A DNA stretch of 29,945 bases, from positions 1 through 29,945 of the forward strand of contig CAYVXE010000048.1 in assembly GCA_964455375.1 (NCBI GenBank), given 5' to 3'. Shown here piece after piece: positions 8,205 to 16,131 of this stretch (the stretch's first letter is position 1; each line of letters starts with the position of its first letter). The notes beneath the pieces are model-generated. The model saw only the letters and a list, made by a program, of their open reading frames with translations. It ran no database searches and was not told the origin of the DNA. This DNA comes from CAYVXE01 sp964455375. Its GTDB lineage: Bacteria > Zhuqueibacterota > Zhuqueibacteria > Oceanimicrobiales > Oceanimicrobiaceae. The position numbers were made by a program, and so were the translations under genes.

Positions 8205-8238
8205 ATAATAGACACGACAATTTAGAAAAACTTGCGGT
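8205..8238 (-). promoter_or_regulatory. ECF-type promoter of the sigma gene
   Basis: On the minus strand, ACCGCAAG (8238-8231), a 16-base spacer, then TGTCTATTAT (8214-8205). Boxes and spacing match the promoter at 7544-7577 exactly while the spacer differs, which is the pattern expected of a selected promoter. The distance to the TTG start gives a leader of about 14 bases. Confidence 0.75.
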
Positions 8239-8436
8239 GAGCAAAAAAAGAAATGGCACTCTGAACGTCAAAATGGTGCTGAAAGAGGATTTCTCTAACT
8301 GAATCAATTTCACGACGGGGAAAAGATCGCCTGAATCCCGGGTTACGGATGGATTTTAGTTTGAAGTCTTGTATCGATTTGATATCGTTGCGCAAGTTTT
8401 TAGGATACCAATGCAACACGTTATATGGCTGCCGCT

Positions 8437-8470
8437 AAAAACAAAAAAAGCATGACTTTAAGTCACGCTT
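8437..8470 (-). terminator. Intrinsic terminator after the BFN-UVR gene
   Basis: On the minus strand a nine-base-pair stem (AGCGTGACT with AGTCATGCT, one G-U pair, three-base loop, 8469-8449) is followed directly by a run of T with one G. This is a textbook Rho-independent terminator 24 bases after the stop of the BFN gene. It separates that gene from the sigma operon. Confidence 0.9.
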
Positions 8471-8493
8471 ATATTTATAAAATATGAAAAAAA

Positions 8494-9063
8494 TTAATTA
8501 TCCCGGTCCTTCTTCAATTCATTGATTTCATCACGCAGTTTCGCCGCATCCTCATAACGTTCATCGGATATTGCTTTTTGCATATCCATTTCCAATTTCT
8601 CCAGATGATTCATCGGTGTTTCTCGCTCTTCGTCACGTTCTTCACCGGGTTCTTCATCCTCTTTTTCACTGACGGCAGCTTTGTTCATAACCTCTTCATC
8701 CACAAAAATAGGTGCCTGCATGCGCAAGGCCAAAGCAATAGCATCGCTGGGTCTGGCGTCAATATCCGTATTATAGCCATTCATTTTCAAGCTTATCAGG
8801 GCATAGTAGGTATTTTCTCGCAAATCATTTACAACAATACGCGCCACCTTGGCTTCGATAGACTCCAACAAATTTTTAATGAGATCGTGCGTTAACGGCC
8901 TCGGAGGGGATACATTTTCAAGCTGTAGGGCAATCGCCTGCGCTTCTGTATTTCCTACAACGATGGGTAGCCACCTGTTGTTGATATCATCTCGCAGAAT
9001 AACAACAAATCTGTTGGTGTGGGCGTCTAACGTCACTCTGTCAACTCTAACTGCGACTAACAT
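8494..9063 (-). CDS. Bifunctional nuclease (BFN/DUF151) protein with UVR motif
   Basis: Residues 1-130 are a DUF151/BFN domain: 'RWLPIVVGNTEAQAIALQLE' and 'DARPSDAIALALRMQAPIFVDEEV' are its characteristic segments. The first characterised family members were plant proteins with DNase/RNase activity; in bacteria the role is largely unknown. An acidic linker (134-152) leads to a UVR motif at 154-187 ('AISDERYEDAAKLRDEI'), a helical hairpin known from UvrB and UvrC and from McsA/ClpC proteins, that mediates protein contacts. The fusion is common in Bacteroidota, Chlorobi and relatives. The gene stands alone, with a promoter at 9129-9158, a leader hairpin and its own terminator. GGGAG precedes the ATG. 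Confidence 0.88.
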   Translation of the reverse strand: MLVAVRVDRVTLDAHTNRFVVILRDDINNRWLPIVVGNTEAQAIALQLENVSPPRPLTHDLIKNLLESIEAKVARIVVNDLRENTYYALISLKMNGYNTDIDARPSDAIALALRMQAPIFVDEEVMNKAAVSEKEDEEPGEERDEERETPMNHLEKLEMDMQKAISDERYEDAAKLRDEINELKKDRDN

Positions 9064-9089
9064 AAAAATGCTGCTCCCGTAATCGAAAC

Positions 9090-9105
9090 GATAGCATCAG
9101 CTATC
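9090..9105 (-). promoter_or_regulatory. Small hairpin in the BFN gene leader
   Basis: GATAGC and GCTATC form a perfect six-base-pair stem with a four-base loop in the predicted 5' leader, 27 bases before the start codon. It does not mask the GGGAG ribosome site. It may be an operator or an RNA stabiliser, or may have no function. Confidence 0.3.
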
Positions 9106-9128
9106 TTATTGACTACATAATAGTTTTA

Positions 9129-9158
9129 TATATACACAAAATTAAGTATAACTGTCAA
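9129..9158 (-). promoter_or_regulatory. Sigma-70-type promoter of the BFN gene
   Basis: On the minus strand, a perfect TTGACA (9158-9153), 18 bases, then TATATA (9134-9129). The predicted start of transcription lies near 9122, giving a leader of about 60 bases. Confidence 0.6.
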
Positions 9159-9324
9159 GTGAAATATTATTAATGTAATGTAACTCTTTCTTACTATTAA
9201 TAACCAAAAAGCACAAAAAATTTCCTGAATATTTGGCGAACTCTCTTTAAAACTACAATCGCAATTTAGTCATTGCCGAAACTCTATTTTTTATATCGTG
9301 ATAAAATATATAAAATTAACGATT

Positions 9325-10956
9325 TTAATGATAAAGTTTCTTAAGATACGTACCTGTATAGTAATGTTTAAGAATGTCTTCGCAAGACAATCCGGAGAGC
9401 GCCATTCTGGCTGCTCCTATTTGACACATGCCCACCCCGTGCCCCCAACCGGCGCCATGCAGCACAAAGGTGGTAGGCGGTTTATTCTTCCGGCCTGTTC
9501 TGGTCACATAAAAACAGGAACTGTAAAGTGTGGTCGCGGATAGGGTTTGGCGAATTAGAAGCTCCTTTTTTAAAACAAAACTTCTCTTTGTACCGTGTAT
9601 TTTAAGTTCCATAATTCGACCCGAGACGCCGCGTTTTAACGGCACTAAATCTAAAAGTTGACCAAACCGAATACCGGTTTTTTGTTCGATGAGTGCCTGC
9701 AGTTTGTTCCGGGGATAGATAACCTGCCAGCGGTAATATTTCTTTCCATAGTTTAAAGCTTGTGGAACAGAATTCGTTGCCGTATTGCAATACATGTCCG
9801 GATAACCTTCAATCCACATACGAACGTCTTTTTCATTTTGCAGCGACCAGTTTCTCCGGAAAGACGATACACTCCCATCCACAACGCCGCGCAAATATGG
9901 CTCCGCATCCATATTCCAGACATTTTCGTTGTTTTCTGTATGACCGCCACAGACACCTGAATAAAATGCATTCACAATTTCGTTTGCGTAAATCATAAAT
10001 TCACCACGAGTCTCCCGCACCGCTGTATTTGTTCGGGAGCTAACATTGGTGGTCCCGCTGAACACCTGACAATGGACGTCGTCGCAAACATCAAACGGGG
10101 CATACGCATGGCGAATCCCGATCTTATTGATCGCTTCCGAGCGGGCACAAATTGCCTGAGCTTTTAACGCTTCCAACGGAAAAGAGGATGGCATTTCCGA
10201 AGGAATGACGCCCTGCAAGTAGCTTTCCAACGGTAGCTCATTGACCACTGTAATTCCACCGGTGTCATCTAAAACAAACTCGATTCTGCCACGGTAGCGC
10301 CTCTTTTGCGTTGTTTGCCAATGAAACCCCGTCCCTACATCCACAGCCGAAATCCCTAGGTTATTTACATCAATAAAGACAGGCTCTGCAGATTCAAACC
10401 ATGTCTTCGAACGAAGATGAGTGAAACGAACTTTGCCCTGACTTTTACCCTGTGGAATTTTAAGGACATCCACATTGATTTTTTTCGCGATTTCTGCTTT
10501 ATATGCATTTGCCGCCGTTTCAGACACAAAATTACTTTTAAGCAGCACGCGATAAATCGTTTTCGGGTAGTACGGCAAATGAATCGATTTTCTTCTTGAA
10601 ATAACCTCTATGTAGGCTTGCAATCCCTTTTGCGACAACAGCGCAATGAGCTTTTCTGCAGCCGCATGGTTATTTTTCACACCAACGGACAGATAATATC
10701 TAACTGTGGCCGGCACAGAGTTTACAGCCTCGACTCTCCAATCGCCGCTGTTCCTCATTATGGAGGCCAATGTGCCGTCTTTATACCGAAACTGTATTTT
10801 TTCGTGAACCGTAAAATTGACCGCGGATCTCTCTTCCACCAGACCGACCCGGACAATCGGCTGTTGCTTTGCGGATTCCGAAAAAGGAATTCCAAGCGTC
10901 GGATAACAAACGAAAAGCAGAAAGATGATTCCTATTTTTGCAAGGTTGTTTTTCAT
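9325..10956 (-). CDS. SpoIID/LytB-type peptidoglycan protein with SPOR-like domain
   Basis: This 543-residue exported protein (signal peptide about 1-24) probably cuts or helps cut peptidoglycan glycan strands. Residues about 80-165 look like a SPOR domain, which binds denuded glycan. The SpoIID domain follows, with 'ESYLQGVIPSEMPSSFPLEALKAQ' holding the expected catalytic glutamate and, at the end, the hallmark GWGHGVGMCQ (503-512) then GAxxMA. In Bacillus, SpoIID is a lytic transglycosylase used in engulfment. In non-sporing diderms its relatives probably act in cell separation or wall turnover. No sporulation genes are seen here. The gene lies alone in a divergent arrangement with the glycosylase gene; no clear promoter or terminator was found. 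Confidence 0.88.
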   Translation of the reverse strand: MKNNLAKIGIIFLLFVCYPTLGIPFSESAKQQPIVRVGLVEERSAVNFTVHEKIQFRYKDGTLASIMRNSGDWRVEAVNSVPATVRYYLSVGVKNNHAAAEKLIALLSQKGLQAYIEVISRRKSIHLPYYPKTIYRVLLKSNFVSETAANAYKAEIAKKINVDVLKIPQGKSQGKVRFTHLRSKTWFESAEPVFIDVNNLGISAVDVGTGFHWQTTQKRRYRGRIEFVLDDTGGITVVNELPLESYLQGVIPSEMPSSFPLEALKAQAICARSEAINKIGIRHAYAPFDVCDDVHCQVFSGTTNVSSRTNTAVRETRGEFMIYANEIVNAFYSGVCGGHTENNENVWNMDAEPYLRGVVDGSVSSFRRNWSLQNEKDVRMWIEGYPDMYCNTATNSVPQALNYGKKYYRWQVIYPRNKLQALIEQKTGIRFGQLLDLVPLKRGVSGRIMELKIHGTKRSFVLKKELLIRQTLSATTLYSSCFYVTRTGRKNKPPTTFVLHGAGWGHGVGMCQIGAARMALSGLSCEDILKHYYTGTYLKKLYH

Positions 10957-11204
10957 TTCTATTGGTTGGATAGGTGTGTCTTTAAATCCGCCTAATTTTT
11001 TTGTTGGAAATGATTGCAGGATAAATTATACTGGCACATAAGATTAATGCGGTTTCATTTTCATAAAAAGTAAAAAAACACCCAGAATAGTCCGGCTTTT
11101 TTTTCAGGATGTGTTGAGGGCAACCAGACACTCATGAAAGTAAGTAATTTAACGATCCGTCAAGACTTGCGCAAACGATTTATTTGTCAATTAGAAAGCT
11201 GTCT

Positions 11205-11756
11205 ATGTCGACCTCACTAAACAAGGAATTTTTTGCCGGCGACACACTCACAATTGCCAAATCACTCATCGGCGTTAAGTTGATTTACAACGGTTGCGAA
11301 GGTATCATTGTGGAAACCGAAGCCTACCGGGACGATGCAGCTTCTCACGCGGTCACCCGACCACGGTACGGTACAATGTTAAGGGACACCTACGGCAAAG
11401 TTTATATTTATTTCATTTACGGCATGTATCATTGCCTGAACTTTACAACCGAGAAAAATGGCGTCGGTGCGGTCTTAATTCGTGCCCTTCAACCGGTAGC
11501 CGGCCTCGAACAAATGCACAAGAGACGACAGGTAAAAGCGAAAAAAAATCTGACCAATGGACCCGGAAAGCTGTTTCAGGCGTTTGGTTTCGATCCGGCA
11601 CAGCATGGAGAAAATGTCGGTGAATCCATTCACCTTGAATCCTGCTATGTGCAAACAAATATTGTTTGTGGACCGAGAATCGGAATTTCTAAAGCAAAAG
11701 ATTTACCCTGGCGTTTTTGTCTGAAAAACAGCCCTTACCTGAGCAAGCCTGCATAA
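11205..11756 (+). CDS. 3-methyladenine DNA glycosylase (AAG/MPG family)
   Basis: The enzyme removes alkylated and deaminated purines (3-methyladenine, hypoxanthine) from DNA and starts base-excision repair. The 183 residues cover the whole Pur_DNA_glyco fold. By alignment with human AAG from memory, E39 in 'VETEAY' is the catalytic Glu125, Y41 is the intercalation-pocket Tyr127 and H48 is His136; 'YIYFIYGMYHCLN' (67-79) is the family's conserved core. ATG 11205 with AGAAAG upstream is preferred to an in-frame TTG at 11184. The next gene begins within 35 bases, so the two may be co-transcribed. Confidence 0.92.
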   Translation: MSTSLNKEFFAGDTLTIAKSLIGVKLIYNGCEGIIVETEAYRDDAASHAVTRPRYGTMLRDTYGKVYIYFIYGMYHCLNFTTEKNGVGAVLIRALQPVAGLEQMHKRRQVKAKKNLTNGPGKLFQAFGFDPAQHGENVGESIHLESCYVQTNIVCGPRIGISKAKDLPWRFCLKNSPYLSKPA

Positions 11757-11789
11757 CCCAAAATGCTGAAAAAATTGGAGCTGCAAACA

Positions 11790-12134
11790 ATGAAAAATCA
11801 ATTTATTGAGCACTTGTTAGAATTATTGGAGCCTTTTGGCGCGGTCACTGCCCGCCGGATGTTTGGCGGCACCGGGTTGTTTCACAACGGTCTCATGTTT
11901 GCTATCGTGATGGACGAGTTGCTTTACCTGAAAGCTGACGATGAAAATTGCACTGAGTTTGAGTCGCGGGGACTGCAACGTTTTACCTATAAAAAGCAAG
12001 GTAAAGAGGTTTCGCTTTCCTATTATGAAGCTCCGGCCGAAGCGGTTGAGAATCCTGCTGAAATGCGAAAGTGGGCGGAGTTCGCTTATGCGGCTGCGGT
12101 GAGAGCAGCAAAAAAAAAGATACTAAAAGAATAA
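11790..12134 (+). CDS. TfoX N-terminal domain protein
   Basis: This small cytoplasmic protein of 114 residues consists of one TfoX-N domain: 'VTARRMFGGTGLFHNGLMFAIVMDELLYLK' near the N-terminus is diagnostic. In gamma-proteobacteria full-length TfoX/Sxy promotes competence gene expression, but stand-alone N-domain proteins are widespread and uncharacterised. ATG 11790 is chosen because GGAG lies nine bases upstream; an ATG at 11763 would add nine residues. It follows the DNA glycosylase closely, so a joint role around DNA is possible, though no functional evidence is visible. Confidence 0.85.
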   Translation: MKNQFIEHLLELLEPFGAVTARRMFGGTGLFHNGLMFAIVMDELLYLKADDENCTEFESRGLQRFTYKKQGKEVSLSYYEAPAEAVENPAEMRKWAEFAYAAAVRAAKKKILKE

Positions 12135-12451
12135 TTTTTATTGCCTTTGCAGAATATTTTTAGTACTATAGCCAACTTAATTTACCCATAACCGAAAAAG
12201 GAGAACTTTAGTGCGACCAACAAAAACCGTCTGTGTGCAAATGGAAGGCTGATGTTCGCGTTTAAGGGCTAATTTAAGTTAATTCATTACCGCAATTGTT
12301 ATTTCATCAGTTACTGGTGAGCATCCCGCTTTAAAAACGAATATCTTTCCTTCCAATTTTTTTTCAATAAATGAACCATCATTACCTCGACTTACTCAAT
12401 TAGTGTCGTTTAGAGTACTGAGGTACATCATATAAAATTGAGACAACTATC
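12135..12451. other. Intergenic region before the first MATE gene
   Basis: No convincing gene or riboswitch is visible in these 317 bases. A tiny reading frame of 13 codons (GTG 12211 to TGA 12252) has a strong AAGGAGA ribosome site and may be a gene remnant. A loose inverted repeat (AACTTAATTTACCC near 12175 and GGGCTAATTTAAGTT near 12267) surrounds it. A promoter for the MATE gene should lie in the AT-rich 100 bases before 12452, but no clear pair of boxes is seen. Confidence 0.5.
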
Positions 12452-13906
12452 ATGAGTCAATATAGAAACGAACAAACTGTTTCTATTTCTTCGGAATACG
12501 GAACGAGTATTAAATTTCGTCTGACCCAACTCTGGAAAGATATTCGTGAGTCCATCGCAGGAACCCAACGGGATTTCACGGAAGGAAGTATCGGACGCGC
12601 CATTTTACTGCTGTCCATTCCCATGGTGTTGGAGCTGATGATGGAATCTGTGTTTGCCGTCGTTGACATTTTCTTCGTATCAAAACTCGGCGCCAATGCC
12701 GTTGCTACGGTTGGGCTCACGGAATCCATGCTTACCATCGTATATGCTATCGGTATCGGCTTGAGCATGGCGGCCACGGCCATCGTTGCACGCAGAACCG
12801 GTGAAAAGGATGCCGAGGGCGCCGCGGTTGCAGCGGTACAGGCTATTTTTGTAGGCTTTCTGGTTGCTCTGCCCATCATGGCGCTGGGGATTTTTTTCGC
12901 GCCAAACCTGCTGCGGCTGATGGGTGCATCACAGGCCATCATTGAATCCGGTAAGTTGTACACCGCTGTGATGTTGGGCAGTAATGTGGTGATCATGCTG
13001 TTGTTTATAATCAATGCGATCTTCCGTGGTGTGGGCGATGCTGCCGTGGCCATGCGGGTTTTGTGGCTGGCGAATTTCATCAACATTTTTCTCGATCCGT
13101 GCCTGATTTTCGGCATTGGCCCGTTTCCGGAACTCGGTGTGAAGGGCGCCGCCATTGCGACGACCATTGGCCGGGGAACAGGCGTACTTTTACAACTCTA
13201 TTTGCTGCAACGAAATTCAGGCAGGATTTCAATCTGTCGCCGGCACCTTAAGCTGCAACTCGATGTGATGAAGCGTCTGCTGCGGCTTTCCCTCGGTGGT
13301 ATCGGCCAGTTTATCATTGCCACGTCAAGCTGGATTGGACTGGTGCGAATTATCGCTGTCTTCGGGAGCGAAGCGCTTGCAGGTTATACGATCGCTGTGC
13401 GGATTATTATTTTTTCGATAATGCCCTCGTGGGGCATGAGCAACGCAGCCGCAACACTGGTTGGACAAAACCTCGGGGCGAAAAAACCGGAACGTGCAGA
13501 AAAATCTGTCTGGATATCAGGAGTTATCAATATGATCTTCCTGGCAATCATAGCGGCGCTTTTTATTACATTCTCCGAATTCTTAGTTCGGCTGTTTACA
13601 AAACAACCGGCTGTTATTGCCATTGGCACCAACTGCTTGCGAATTATCAGCTATGGTTATGTGCTTTATGCTTACGGGATGGTGATGATACAGGCTTTTA
13701 ACGGAGCAGGAGATACTGCAACACCAACGAAAATAAATTTATTTTGTTTTTGGTTAATTGAAATCCCCGTCGCCTACATTCTCGCTCTAAAGTTAGGATT
13801 TAGGGAGCAGGGAGTTTTTATTGCCATTGTTGTAGCAGAATCATTGATTGGAATTGTCGCAATGATTATGTTCAAACGTGGTAAATGGAAAACACATGAG
13901 GTCTGA
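12452..13906 (+). CDS. MATE-family multidrug/cation exporter (first of two)
   Basis: This is an inner-membrane exporter of about twelve transmembrane helices that uses a sodium or proton gradient to expel organic cations or other toxic compounds. The 484 residues include a hydrophilic N-terminal extension of about 40 residues before 'FTEGSIGRAILLLSIPMVLELMMESVFAVVDIFFVSKLG', the typical MATE first helix. The two-lobed repeat is visible: a similar segment begins near 270 ('LLRLSLGGIGQFIIATSSWIGLV'). Substrate cannot be told from sequence. It is followed by a long inverted repeat and then a small ArsC gene; a second MATE gene of a clearly different sequence lies downstream. Confidence 0.92.
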   Translation: MSQYRNEQTVSISSEYGTSIKFRLTQLWKDIRESIAGTQRDFTEGSIGRAILLLSIPMVLELMMESVFAVVDIFFVSKLGANAVATVGLTESMLTIVYAIGIGLSMAATAIVARRTGEKDAEGAAVAAVQAIFVGFLVALPIMALGIFFAPNLLRLMGASQAIIESGKLYTAVMLGSNVVIMLLFIINAIFRGVGDAAVAMRVLWLANFINIFLDPCLIFGIGPFPELGVKGAAIATTIGRGTGVLLQLYLLQRNSGRISICRRHLKLQLDVMKRLLRLSLGGIGQFIIATSSWIGLVRIIAVFGSEALAGYTIAVRIIIFSIMPSWGMSNAAATLVGQNLGAKKPERAEKSVWISGVINMIFLAIIAALFITFSEFLVRLFTKQPAVIAIGTNCLRIISYGYVLYAYGMVMIQAFNGAGDTATPTKINLFCFWLIEIPVAYILALKLGFREQGVFIAIVVAESLIGIVAMIMFKRGKWKTHEV

Positions 13907-13943
13907 TTGAATTTGGTAGAACAATCGCTCAATTCTTGAAACA

Positions 13944-14027
13944 CAGGAAGTTAGGGAAATTTGGAAGAAAATTTCAAAAACCTTGTTGCAGTTTTGTCGT
14001 TTTTCTTCCAAATTTCCCTCCTTCCTG
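13944..14027. repeat. Long near-perfect inverted repeat (84 bases)
   Basis: CAGGAAG-TT-AGGGAAATTTGGAAGAAAA at 13944-13971 is matched by its reverse complement at 14001-14027. The inner 19 bases (13953-13971 with 14001-14019) pair perfectly; outside a small bulge another seven pairs follow. The 29-base loop has a further short stem (CAAAA with TTTTG). It lies between the MATE and ArsC genes, without a T-run. A miniature element, an mRNA-end structure or a terminator are all possible. Confidence 0.75.
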
Positions 14028-14092
14028 GAGAAAATGTCGGAACGCTTAAAAACTTTGCGTTGCGCAATTAAAGAAAACATTAAGGAGTAACT

Positions 14093-14443
14093 ATGGCCAA
14101 GGTTCAAATATGGCACAATCCCCGTTGTTCGAAAAGCCGTCAGGGGTTGGCTTATCTGCAGGAAAAGGATTGTGACATCGAAATTTTTGATTATCTGAAA
14201 AAATCCATCGATTCGCATGCACTGGCCCGTTTGATTGAAAAAAGTGGCCAACCTTTGGCGGATTTTATCCGCACAAATGAGCCTGAATACAAAGAACTCG
14301 GCTTGAAAAATAAAAACCTCACTGTTGAAAAGTTCGCTGAAATTGCCACCAAACATCCCAAGCTGCTGCAGCGACCGATTATCATTAAAGAAGGGAAAGT
14401 CGTTGTTGCCAGACCAGTGTCCAAAATTGATGAGGTTCTGTAG
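14093..14443 (+). CDS. ArsC-family (glutaredoxin-type) arsenate reductase
   Basis: The family reduces arsenate to arsenite in the cytoplasm with glutathione/glutaredoxin. All four residues of the E. coli ArsC active site are present at the same positions: C12 in 'NPRCSKSR', R60 in 'FIRTNEPEY', R94 in 'LQRPI' and R107 in 'VARPV'. At 116 residues it lacks the C-terminal tail of the 141-residue plasmid enzyme and is closer in size to YfgD-like chromosomal members, whose substrate is less certain. AAGGAG lies five bases before the ATG. There is no arsenite exporter or arsenic repressor beside it, only MATE genes. Confidence 0.85.
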   Translation: MAKVQIWHNPRCSKSRQGLAYLQEKDCDIEIFDYLKKSIDSHALARLIEKSGQPLADFIRTNEPEYKELGLKNKNLTVEKFAEIATKHPKLLQRPIIIKEGKVVVARPVSKIDEVL

Positions 14444-14461
14444 CCCGGATTATCCTTTCAC

Positions 14462-14592
14462 GGCTGTCCGGAAAGTCAAAAAATGTTGTCATTTCGAATC
14501 AGGCATTTTTTGCCGGATGAGAAATCTTTATTTGCTGGAATCGTTGCAGTTACAGATTTCGAGTCAGGCCTGCGCCTGACTCGAAATGACAA
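14462..14592. repeat. Dispersed hairpin repeat, copy 2 (two facing hairpins)
   Basis: The left unit, 14462-14527, repeats the block order found at 14-76 and folds as TTTC..ATC.GGCA against TGCC.GAT..GAAA. The right unit, 14554-14592, is its inverted counterpart and contains a perfect 14-base-pair hairpin with a four-base loop (14556-14587, GAGTCAGGC/GCCTGACTC at its core). Two oppositely facing hairpins make a REP-pair-like structure between ArsC and the second MATE gene. Confidence 0.8.
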
Positions 14593-14710
14593 TTCGGCGA
14601 AAGCGGCTGATAAGACCAGAGATTTGTGAATTAATCAGGCTAATAACCGCAACATGCACAAAAAAATTCACAGTGTGCACAAAGATTCATTTTTGCCCAC
14701 ATAGTTTTTC

Positions 14711-16123
14711 GTGAAATGTGATTTTATTTGTACAACTATGCACCTAACATCCGCAAATTTTCAAACTGTTAAGACCGAAACCGTGCAAACCCTAAAGCTG
14801 GGTGCACCTGTGGTTATAACGCAGCTACTTGCCATGTCTATGAATTTCACAGACACGGTAATGGCGGGAAATCTGAGCGCCAGGGATTTAGCCGCCGTTG
14901 CTATTGGCGGTGCCTTGGTCGCTCCGCTCTTTGTATTTACCATCGGTGTGATTCTGGTCATCAATCCCATTGTTGCGCAGCATTTTGGAGGGAAAAAAAA
15001 CGATGAGATTGGAAAAATTTTCTGGCAGGGAGTCTGGTTGAGCATCATGCTGGCGATTCCGTTTTTCTTTGCTTTACGAAATATGCAACCGGTCATGAAA
15101 ATGTTTGGTCTCGATCCCAAAATGTATGATATTACCAGCGGCTACCTCCGGGCTTATTCCTGGGGCATCCCGGCGTCGACGCTTTTTTTTATGATGCGCT
15201 ATTTCAACGAAGGCCTGGGAATCATGAAGCCGGCTATGTACTTTTCCATCATCGGATTAGTGGTAAATATTATCGGTAATTACGCGTTTATGTATGGGCA
15301 TTTCGGAATGCCGGCTCTGGGTGCTATTGGTACCGGCTGGGCGACCGCCATCGTCTGGTGGGTCATGGTAGGATGTATTGCCCTGTTTAGCTTTCAAACA
15401 GAAAACAACCGCCGGTTTCGGCTGTTTCATCATTTTCGTCTGCCGCTCTGGCATTATTTCAGGGAAATCTTGCATATTGGTCTTCCTAACGGTATCAGTT
15501 TCTGTCTTGAAGTTACCATGTTTGCAGTTGTCGCTTTAATAATCGGGTCACTGGGTGTAAATCCCATGGCGGCGCATCAGATCACCATCAATTTTGCAGC
15601 AACGACATTTATGATTCCGTTGGGGCTTTCCATTGCGACGACAACGCGCGTTGGGTTTGCGGTAGGCGAAGCAGACCCGGCAAAAGCCCGTATGCTGGGC
15701 TTTATCGGCATCAGTCTGTCTGCCATCATCATGAGTTTGACGGCGCTATTGATGATTTCGGTCCCGGAATTTATCGTTCACATCTACACGGACGATAATG
15801 CGGTGAAAGAAATTGCGGTAAAACTGCTTTTTCTCGCCGGTGTTTTCCAGATTTCCGATGGTCTGCAGGTGAGCGCGTCCGGTGCGTTGCGCGGCCTTAA
15901 AGATACGAAGATTCCTATGGTTGTGAATCTGATTTCTTACTGGATGGTCGGTATGCCTCTCGGTTACTTTTTAGGCATCCGGTTTGGACTCGGTGTAGAG
16001 GGTTTGTGGATCGGACTTATTGCCGGCCTGACTGTTGCCGCAGGTCTGCATAACTGGCGTTTTTATCGCATTTCAAAAGTCGCTGTGGTACTTTCCGTAG
16101 CTGTTCAAAAAAAATTTATTTAA
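14711..16123 (+). CDS. MATE-family exporter (second, NorM-like)
   Basis: This is a twelve-helix inner-membrane exporter of the NorM branch, judged from 'LKLGAPVVITQLLAMSMNFTDTVMAGNLSARDLAAVAIGGAL' at the N-terminus. NorM proteins expel cationic drugs, dyes and fluoroquinolones by Na+ or H+ antiport. The second lobe starts near 250 ('ILHIGLPNGISFCLEVTMFAVVALIIG'). The start is uncertain: GTG 14711 gives 470 residues and ATG 14738 gives 461, and neither has a good ribosome site. The protein is quite different from the MATE encoded at 12452, so this is not a recent duplication. The cadC promoter follows immediately after the stop. Confidence 0.92.
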   Translation: MKCDFICTTMHLTSANFQTVKTETVQTLKLGAPVVITQLLAMSMNFTDTVMAGNLSARDLAAVAIGGALVAPLFVFTIGVILVINPIVAQHFGGKKNDEIGKIFWQGVWLSIMLAIPFFFALRNMQPVMKMFGLDPKMYDITSGYLRAYSWGIPASTLFFMMRYFNEGLGIMKPAMYFSIIGLVVNIIGNYAFMYGHFGMPALGAIGTGWATAIVWWVMVGCIALFSFQTENNRRFRLFHHFRLPLWHYFREILHIGLPNGISFCLEVTMFAVVALIIGSLGVNPMAAHQITINFAATTFMIPLGLSIATTTRVGFAVGEADPAKARMLGFIGISLSAIIMSLTALLMISVPEFIVHIYTDDNAVKEIAVKLLFLAGVFQISDGLQVSASGALRGLKDTKIPMVVNLISYWMVGMPLGYFLGIRFGLGVEGLWIGLIAGLTVAAGLHNWRFYRISKVAVVLSVAVQKKFI

Positions 16124-16131
16124 AAATCCTC

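Noticed and set aside
8222..8419. A 65-codon reading frame on the minus strand upstream of the sigma gene
   Set aside because: It starts with GTG without a ribosome site, resembles no family I know, and its last codons coincide with the -35 box of the ECF promoter. More likely chance than a gene.
11031..11055. A -24/-12 sigma-54 promoter (TGGCAC followed by GC)
   Set aside because: The GG to GC distance is 14 bases instead of ten, so it cannot be a functional sigma-54 promoter. A TGGCAC near 6436 fails for the same reason and lies in a coding region.
11070..11125. A terminator-like hairpin with a T-run between the SpoIID and glycosylase genes
   Set aside because: The stem (AACAC with GTGTT) is short and the T-run lies inside the loop, and no gene ends there on either strand.
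12135..12451. A riboswitch (for example guanidine type) before the MATE gene
   Set aside because: I looked for paired hairpins with ACG-type loops and for a ykkC-like core and saw neither.
12457..13167. A 236-codon reading frame antisense to the first MATE gene
   Set aside because: It mirrors the coding strand of a clear transporter, has a low-complexity composition (many Ser, Met, Ala) and no family resemblance.
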